Part shown: in pieces, positions 6,097 to 11,295 of the stretch
Position numbering within the stretch: the first letter of the stretch is position 1
Layout of the letters: every line of letters starts with the position of its first letter
Source of the DNA: an uncultured Burkholderiales bacterium
Lineage (GTDB): Bacteria > Pseudomonadota > Gammaproteobacteria > Burkholderiales > Burkholderiaceae_C
DNA: 11,295 nt
Assembly (NCBI GenBank): GCA_903953985.1
Contig: CAJBLW010000602.1
Coordinates: 1-11,295, forward strand
Direction: 5' to 3'
The notes under the pieces: model-generated
What the model was told of the DNA's origin: nothing
The model's database searches: none
The model's input: the letters and a program-made list of their open reading frames with translations, nothing else
Position numbers and translations under genes: made by a program

Positions 6097-9000
6097 TCAG
6101 GCCACATCGGCCAATGACACCGCGGACTCCATGTCCACAGCCACGATGCGAGACACGCCTTGCTCCTGCATGGTCACGCCAATCAATTGCTCGGCCATTT
6201 CCATAGCGATCTTGTTGTGGCTGATGAACAGGAACTGGGTCTCTTTGCCCATGCCCTTGACCAGCTTGGTGTAGCGTTCGGTGTTGGCGTCGTCCAGCGG
6301 CGCGTCCACCTCGTCGAGCAAGCAAAACGGTGCGGGGTTGAGCTGAAAAATCGCAAACACCAGTGCAATGGCCGTGAGGGCTTTTTCGCCACCCGATAGC
6401 AAGTGGATGGTCTGGTTTTTCTTGCCCGGCGGCTGGGCCAGCACCTGCACGCCGGCGTCCAAAATTTCGTCGCCGGTCATCACCAAGCGGGCATTGCCGC
6501 CACCAAACAACTCAGGGAACATGCGGCTGAAGTGCTCATTGACGATCTTGAAAGTGCCGCCTAACAGCTCGCGGGTTTCGGCATCGATCTTGCGGATGGC
6601 GTCTTCCAGCGTGTTCATCGCGTCGGTCAAGTCGGCGCACTGTGAATCCAGGAAAGTCTTGCGCTCACGTGATGTGGTCAGCTCTTCCAGTGCGGCCAGG
6701 TTAACCGGGCCCATAGCGGTGATTTCACGATGGATGCGTTCGATCTCGGCTTGCAGACCGGTGACGCGCACCTGGCCTGCTTCAATCGAAGTGGCTACGG
6801 CCTCCAGGTCGGCCTGGGCGTCGGCCAACAGCTGGGTGTATTGCTCCAGACCCAAACGGGCCGCTTGTTCCTTGAGCTGCAAGTCGGTGATGCGCTGGCG
6901 CAGCGGGTCGAGTTCGCGCTCGAAACTCACGCGGCGCTCGTCGCTGGCGCGGAGCTTGGCGGTCAGGTCGTCGTAGGCGCTGCGCCGTGCGGCCAGTGCT
7001 TGCTCGCGCGCCAGTTTGACTGCCAGCACGTTTTGCAGCCCGGCTTGGGCAGCTGCATCGGTCAGGCGGCTGAGTTCGTCGCGGGCGCGCTGCATTTCGG
7101 CCTCGATGCTGATCACCTGCTGATGTGCGGTCTCCATCGTGCGGTTCAGCTCGGCCCGGCGGGCGTCCAGGCTGCGCTGAGAAAACTGCGCCTCTTGGGC
7201 GCGGCGCTCCAAGCTGCGCTGCTGCTCGCGGCATTCGGATAACTTGCGCTCGGCCTCGATCACGCGTTCGTCCAGCTGGGCGTGGCGCTCTTGGGTATCT
7301 GCCAGCTGCATGTCCAGCTCTTCAAAACGGGCTTCGGCGGTGACGCGTCGCTCTTGTAATTCATCAAGCAAAGCCTCGACTTCGGCCAAGTCGTTGCTGA
7401 TTTGATCGCCGCGGGCGCGCGTTTGCGCCACCAGTTGCGAAAGGCGCAGGGTTTCAACCTGCAGCTCGTGCGTGCGCGACTGGCCTTCGCTGGCTTCTCG
7501 GCGCACGGTGATCAAGCGCTGCGAGGCGTCGGCATAGGCCGCCTCGGCCCGCACCAGGGCGCTGCGGCTTTCTTCAGAAATCAGGGTCTGGACGCGCAGC
7601 TGCTTTTCCAGATTCTCGATCTCTTGGGCACGCCCCAGCAAACCCGCTTGCTCCGAGTCTTGCGCGTAGAACACCACGCTGTTCAGGTCAACTGCATGCC
7701 CGGCTTGGACAAACAGAGTTTCGCCAGCTTGCAGTTGGCTGCGCAAAGCCAACGCGTCGTCGATGTTGGGTGCCGTGTAGCAGCCTTGCAGCCAATCGGC
7801 CAGCAGGGCAGACAAACCGGCATCGTGCACGCGAAGCAAATCGGCCAGGGGCTTGCAGTTTGGAGGCATGCCGCTGCGGGGCGTGGCTTTGGCAGCCAGA
7901 GGCGAGCTGAAAAAGCTCAGTTTGGCGGGCGGCGCGTCATTGGCAAAAGCACGGACCATGTCCAGACGGGAGACTTCCAGAGCCGACAGTCGCTCGCGCA
8001 GGGCGGATTCGAGTGCGTTTTCCCAGCCCGGCTCGATGTGGATGCGGCTCCACAGGCCCTCCAGGCCCTCCATGCCGTGCTTGGCCAGCCAGGGCTTGAG
8101 CTTGCCGTCGGTGCGCACCTTCTCTTGCAGGGCTTTGAGCGCATCAATGCGGGCGCTCAGGTCGGCCAGGCGAGCCGATTCATCGTTGGCGACCTTTTGG
8201 CGGTTGCGGCGGTCTTCGTCCAGCACGGGCACCTGCTCTTGCAGGTCTTGTAAGCGGGCTTCCGATTCAGCAGACAGGGTTTCGGCCTCGACCCGCTGTT
8301 CTTGCAGTTGCTCCAGGCGTGCTTCGTCGGGCGCGGCCAAGGCGTTGCGGTCGTTCAGTAGGCGTTCTCGGCGGTTGTCGATTTGGCGCGATTGTTCTTC
8401 GACGTTGCGCTGGTCCGCGGCGAGGACGCCTATCTGCTGCTGCACCTGCACCACCGTAGCACGCTGAGTATTGGCGTCGCTTTGAGCTTTATGGAAGACC
8501 TCTTCCAAGTCAGGCAAGGCCATGGCCTGATCCTCGATCTGGGCTGCCAACGTCATGCTCTGGTCTTCGGCCATGGCCGCTTGCTCGGCCAGGGTTTCCA
8601 GCTCGGTTTTCGCGTCTTGGCTGCGCGTGCCCCATTGCGCGGTTTGCTCCACCAACTGCTGCAGGCGTTGCTCTGCACGTTGGCGCCCTTCGACCACAAA
8701 GCGGATTTCTGCTTCTAACTTGCCGACCTCGGCACTGGCTTCGTACAGTTTGCCTTGGGCTTGGTTGACCTCGTCACCTGCGGCGTAATGCGCTTGACGT
8801 ATGGTTTCCAAATCGGCTTCGACGTGCCGCAAATCGGCCATTCGCGATTCCAGTACATTGACCGCTTGGTCGACATCCAACTTCATGCGGCCTTGGTCTG
8901 CCTCGGCGTCGCGGCGCTTCAAGTACCACAACTGGTGCTGCTTAAGCGTGCTGTCGGCCTGCAAGTTGTTGTGACGCTGGGCCACTTCGGCCTGCTTTTC

Positions 9001-9624
9001 CAACTTTTCCAGATTCGCGTTCAGTTCGCGCAAGATATCGTCAACCCGAGTCAGGTTCTCGCGGGTGTCCGAAAGACGGTTTTCGGTCTCGCGGCGACGC
9101 TCTTTGTACTTGGAAACGCCTGCGGCTTCTTCGAGAAACAAGCGCAGCTCTTCGGGGCGTGACTCGATGATGCGGCTGATGGTGCCCTGGCCGATGATGG
9201 CGTAGGCGCGTGGGCCCAAGCCGGTGCCCAAAAACACGTCTTGCACATCGCGGCGACGTACCGGCTGGTTGTTGATGTAATAACTGCTATTGCCGTCGCG
9301 AGTCAGCACGCGCTTGACCGCGATCTCGGCAAATTGGCCCCACTGGCCACCGGCGCGGTGGTCGGCATTGTCAAACACCAGCTCCACGCTGGCGCGACTG
9401 GCGGGTTTGCGGGGGTTGGTGCCGTTGAAAATCACGTCCTGCATGGACTCGCCACGCAATTCAGACGCCTTAGATTCACCCAGCACCCAGCGCACCGCGT
9501 CCATGATGTTGGACTTGCCACATCCGTTGGGACCCACCACGCCCACCAACTGCCCGGGCAGCAAGAAATTGGTCGGTTCGGCGAACGATTTGAAGCCCGA
9601 AAGCTTGATGGAATTGAGGCGCAC
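6097..9624 (-). CDS. smc: Chromosome segregation protein Smc
   Basis: Smc is the ATPase of the bacterial condensin complex, which organises and helps segregate the chromosome. The 1175-residue length is typical. The N-terminal head (1-170) has the MRLNSIKLSGFKSF start and Walker A GPNGCGKS (31-38). Long coiled-coil arms rich in Glu, Gln, Arg and Ala flank a globular hinge at about 515-660 ('GLEGLWSRIHIEPGWENALESAL'). The C-terminal head carries the ABC signature LSGGEKA (about 1076-1082), Walker B FCLLDEVDAP with the Asp-Glu pair near 1104-1105, and a downstream switch His in FISHNK. The start is a GTG (9624-9622), chosen because the next residues match the conserved Smc N-terminus; no clear Shine-Dalgarno site precedes it. 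Smc is the first gene of a minus-strand block, with zipA 7 bases downstream, and is divergent from dapC. Its kleisin partners ScpA and ScpB are not in the window. Confidence 0.97.
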   Translation of the reverse strand: MRLNSIKLSGFKSFAEPTNFLLPGQLVGVVGPNGCGKSNIMDAVRWVLGESKASELRGESMQDVIFNGTNPRKPASRASVELVFDNADHRAGGQWGQFAEIAVKRVLTRDGNSSYYINNQPVRRRDVQDVFLGTGLGPRAYAIIGQGTISRIIESRPEELRLFLEEAAGVSKYKERRRETENRLSDTRENLTRVDDILRELNANLEKLEKQAEVAQRHNNLQADSTLKQHQLWYLKRRDAEADQGRMKLDVDQAVNVLESRMADLRHVEADLETIRQAHYAAGDEVNQAQGKLYEASAEVGKLEAEIRFVVEGRQRAEQRLQQLVEQTAQWGTRSQDAKTELETLAEQAAMAEDQSMTLAAQIEDQAMALPDLEEVFHKAQSDANTQRATVVQVQQQIGVLAADQRNVEEQSRQIDNRRERLLNDRNALAAPDEARLEQLQEQRVEAETLSAESEARLQDLQEQVPVLDEDRRNRQKVANDESARLADLSARIDALKALQEKVRTDGKLKPWLAKHGMEGLEGLWSRIHIEPGWENALESALRERLSALEVSRLDMVRAFANDAPPAKLSFFSSPLAAKATPRSGMPPNCKPLADLLRVHDAGLSALLADWLQGCYTAPNIDDALALRSQLQAGETLFVQAGHAVDLNSVVFYAQDSEQAGLLGRAQEIENLEKQLRVQTLISEESRSALVRAEAAYADASQRLITVRREASEGQSRTHELQVETLRLSQLVAQTRARGDQISNDLAEVEALLDELQERRVTAEARFEELDMQLADTQERHAQLDERVIEAERKLSECREQQRSLERRAQEAQFSQRSLDARRAELNRTMETAHQQVISIEAEMQRARDELSRLTDAAAQAGLQNVLAVKLAREQALAARRSAYDDLTAKLRASDERRVSFERELDPLRQRITDLQLKEQAARLGLEQYTQLLADAQADLEAVATSIEAGQVRVTGLQAEIERIHREITAMGPVNLAALEELTTSRERKTFLDSQCADLTDAMNTLEDAIRKIDAETRELLGGTFKIVNEHFSRMFPELFGGGNARLVMTGDEILDAGVQVLAQPPGKKNQTIHLLSGGEKALTAIALVFAIFQLNPAPFCLLDEVDAPLDDANTERYTKLVKGMGKETQFLFISHNKIAMEMAEQLIGVTMQEQGVSRIVAVDMESAVSLADVA

Positions 9625-9786
9625 GGCGGTTTTGTTTGTGGTCGGATCGGATGGAGATCAGATAGATGGGCCAGCCCAAATGGTCAGCACCGTTAAAAAA
9701 CGTTAATGTTACCCGACAGGCATGGTGAAAAACCTGCAGACAAGCACAAGGACCAACGGGCACCCTTGATCCCGGATAATCTAGGA
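9625..9786. promoter_or_regulatory. Divergent smc/dapC intergenic region
   Basis: These 162 bases separate the two divergent starts and should hold both promoters. CGTTAA occurs twice ten bases apart (9691-9696 and 9701-9706), one helical turn, within a small AT-rich patch. I see no convincing -35/-10 pair for smc. An ATG at 9706 is in frame with dapC, but the 27 codons it would add do not resemble aminotransferase sequence. Confidence 0.4.
9775..9780 (+). promoter_or_regulatory. Possible -10 box GATAAT for dapC
   Basis: GATAAT differs from TATAAT by one base and ends 6 bases before the dapC ATG at 9787. Transcription would therefore be expected to start at or very near the A of the start codon, giving a leaderless or almost leaderless message. 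I see no good -35 box at the proper distance, so this is tentative. Confidence 0.3.
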
Positions 9787-11001
9787 ATGAATCCTCTCCT
9801 CGCCAAGCTGCAACCCTACCCTTTTGAACGGCTCAAACAGCTGTTTGCCAGTGTCACGCCCAACCCTAAACTCAAGCCCATCAGCTTAGGCATTGGTGAG
9901 CCCAAGCACGCCACGCCTGTTTTCATTCAGGAAGCGCTGAAGGCGGCGGTGGCGACCGGTTTGTCGGCCTACCCCGCCACGTCGGGCGAGCCCGTCTTGC
10001 GCAAAGCCTGCGCCGCCTGGGTGCAAACCCGCTACCAACTTACGCTGGACCCGGCGACGCAAGTCCTGCCCGTGAATGGCTCGCGCGAAGCCCTGTTTGC
10101 CCTGACGCAAACCGTGATCGACCCGACCCGCCCGGGTGCCACCGTGGTCAGCCCCAACCCGTTTTATCAAATCTACGAAGGCGCGGCGTTGCTGGCCGGG
10201 GCCGAACTGCACTACGTTCCCAGCGACCCGGCGCGAAACTTTGCCAACGACTGGGACAGTGTGCCTGCAGCCGTCTGGGCGCGCACGCAGCTGGTGTTCG
10301 TTTGTTCGCCCGGCAACCCCACGGGTGCGGTCATGCCACTGTCAGAATGGAAAAAGCTGTTTGATCTCTCCGAACAGTACGGTTTCGTGATCGCATCCGA
10401 CGAGTGCTACAGCGAGATTTTTTTTCGCGAAGAGCCCCCCTTAGGCGGGCTGCAAGCCTCTCACCAATTGGGCCGCACCGATTTCAAACGCCTGATCGCC
10501 TTCACCAGCCTCTCCAAGCGGAGCAATGTGCCGGGCCTGCGCAGCGGGTTTGTGGCGGGCGACGCAGCCATCATTCAGCCATTTTTGCTCTACCGCACCT
10601 ACCATGGCAGCGCCATGAGCCCGGTAGTGCAATCGGCCAGCGTAGCGGCCTGGGGCGATGAAGCCCATGTGGTGGACAACCGCAACCAGTACCGCACCAA
10701 GTTCGCCCAGGTCACCCCCGTGCTGGCCCAAGTGCTGGATGTGAAGCTGCCAGATGCCAGCTTTTACCTGTGGGCCGGTGTGCCTGCGGGCTGGCTGGGC
10801 GATGACGCCGAATTTGCCAAGGCACTTTACGAATCCGAGAGCGTCACGGTGCTGCCCGGCAGCTACCTGGCGCGGGACTTCAACGGCAGCAACCCCGGCA
10901 GGGGCCGCATCCGCATGGCGCTGGTGGCCGAGACGGCCGAGTGCCTGGAAGCAGCTGAGCGCATTGCTCGCTTTGTGCGTGCCCACCCCAACAAGGTCTG
11001 A
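9787..11001 (+). CDS. dapC: Succinyldiaminopimelate transaminase DapC
   Basis: DapC transfers an amino group, with glutamate as donor, to N-succinyl-2-amino-6-oxopimelate, giving N-succinyl-LL-diaminopimelate for lysine and peptidoglycan synthesis. The 404-residue product is a fold-type I, class I/II PLP aminotransferase. Visible motifs are PISLGIGEPKH (31-41), CSPGNPTG (173-180), SDECYSE with Asp205 and Tyr208 contacting PLP, the Schiff-base lysine Lys244 in SLSKRSNVPGLRSG, and the substrate-carboxylate arginine near Arg376 (RIRMAL). The ATG at 9787 is chosen because MNPLLAKLQPYPFERL matches the typical N-terminus; an in-frame ATG at 9706 is less likely. An AGGA directly touches the ATG, too close to serve as a normal ribosome site. 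dapE begins 3 bases after the stop, which supports the substrate assignment over a generic aspartate or alanine aminotransferase. Confidence 0.92.
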   Translation: MNPLLAKLQPYPFERLKQLFASVTPNPKLKPISLGIGEPKHATPVFIQEALKAAVATGLSAYPATSGEPVLRKACAAWVQTRYQLTLDPATQVLPVNGSREALFALTQTVIDPTRPGATVVSPNPFYQIYEGAALLAGAELHYVPSDPARNFANDWDSVPAAVWARTQLVFVCSPGNPTGAVMPLSEWKKLFDLSEQYGFVIASDECYSEIFFREEPPLGGLQASHQLGRTDFKRLIAFTSLSKRSNVPGLRSGFVAGDAAIIQPFLLYRTYHGSAMSPVVQSASVAAWGDEAHVVDNRNQYRTKFAQVTPVLAQVLDVKLPDASFYLWAGVPAGWLGDDAEFAKALYESESVTVLPGSYLARDFNGSNPGRGRIRMALVAETAECLEAAERIARFVRAHPNKV

Positions 11002-11004
11002 GCC

Positions 11005-11295
11005 ATGAACACCGTCACCACTTGCCACGACACACTGCGCTTGGCCGAGCAGTTGATCTCCAGACCCTCGGTCACACCGCAAGACGAGGGCTGCCTGGAC
11101 CTGATCGCCGACGCACTGAAACCGCTGGGCTTTCAATGTGAATTCATGGATTCCGGCCCCGACACCTTTCGCGTGCGCAACCTTTGGGCCAAGCGGGCTG
11201 GCAGCTCGGGCCAGACCCTGGCCTTTGCAGGTCACACCGACGTGGTGCCCACCGGGCCACTCACGCAATGGCACAGCGACCCCTTCACCCCCACC
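11005..11295 (+). CDS. dapE: Succinyl-diaminopimelate desuccinylase DapE, N-terminal 97 residues (3' end outside window)
   Basis: DapE is a zinc-dependent M20-family amidohydrolase that removes succinate from N-succinyl-LL-diaminopimelate, the step after DapC. The frame opens at an ATG 3 bases after the dapC stop and continues to the right edge. Residues 11-25 (LRLAEQLISRPSVTP) match the family N-terminus. Residues 73-97 (AFAGHTDVVPTGP, then QWHSDPFTPT) hold metal-ligand His77 and the neighbouring Asp79, followed by the conserved Trp-x-x-Asp-Pro-Phe region. The near-contact with dapC implies one operon. The catalytic Glu, the other metal ligands and the dimerisation domain lie outside the window. 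Confidence 0.95.
   Translation, partial: MNTVTTCHDTLRLAEQLISRPSVTPQDEGCLDLIADALKPLGFQCEFMDSGPDTFRVRNLWAKRAGSSGQTLAFAGHTDVVPTGPLTQWHSDPFTPT

Noticed and set aside
7402..8253. 283-codon plus-strand open frame inside smc
   Set aside because: It is antisense to the Smc coiled coil and hinge and has no recognisable motif.
9691..9706. CGTTAA pair as an origin-type or regulator box
   Set aside because: Two short copies in an AT-rich patch are too few to support a specific site. They are only mentioned under the intergenic region.
9706..9786. 27-codon upstream extension of dapC from an ATG at 9706
   Set aside because: The extra residues are unlike aminotransferase sequence, and the family N-terminus fits the ATG at 9787.
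10441..11274. 277-codon minus-strand open frame over dapC and dapE
   Set aside because: It is antisense to two clear genes that form an operon, so it is a codon-bias shadow.

Overview
The window looks like chromosomal DNA from a betaproteobacterium, most likely order Burkholderiales and close to the Comamonadaceae. This is an inference from three things: the smc-zipA-ligA gene order, the sequence flavour of SerB, Smc and DapC, and a GC-rich coding bias. No database comparison was possible.

Layout. (1) Positions 1-1772, minus strand: a two-gene surface module. The upstream gene encodes an exported OmpA-domain protein. Forty bases downstream begins the N-terminus of what is probably a very large Bap/BapA-type secreted adhesin, which runs off the left edge of the window. 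(2) Positions 1773-2103: an AT-rich spacer with a dyad, separating this module from serB, which is transcribed divergently. (3) serB (plus strand) encodes phosphoserine phosphatase and converges on ligA. (4) Positions 2862-9624, minus strand: a tightly packed smc-zipA-ligA block for chromosome condensation, Z-ring assembly and DNA ligation. smc and zipA are 7 bases apart, and the zipA stop directly abuts the ligA start. (5) Positions 9787-11295, plus strand: dapC followed by the start of dapE, from the succinylase branch of diaminopimelate/lysine synthesis, divergent from smc.

The most notable observation is that ligA, an essential gene in nearly all bacteria, carries a single in-frame TAA at codon 129. 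It lies between the NAD+-binding Ia domain and the catalytic lysine. Everything on both sides reads as intact, well-conserved LigA in one frame with no frameshift. This is a sequencing or assembly error, a very recent nonsense mutation, or a stop that the cell tolerates. The second point of interest is the adhesin/OmpA pair, in which the adhesin carries a short collagen-like Gly-Pro-Thr run after its hydrophobic Gly-rich linker.

I found no tRNA, rRNA, CRISPR array, insertion sequence or phage gene. Apart from the surface module, the window is ordinary core genome, and I see no convincing undescribed multi-gene system in it.
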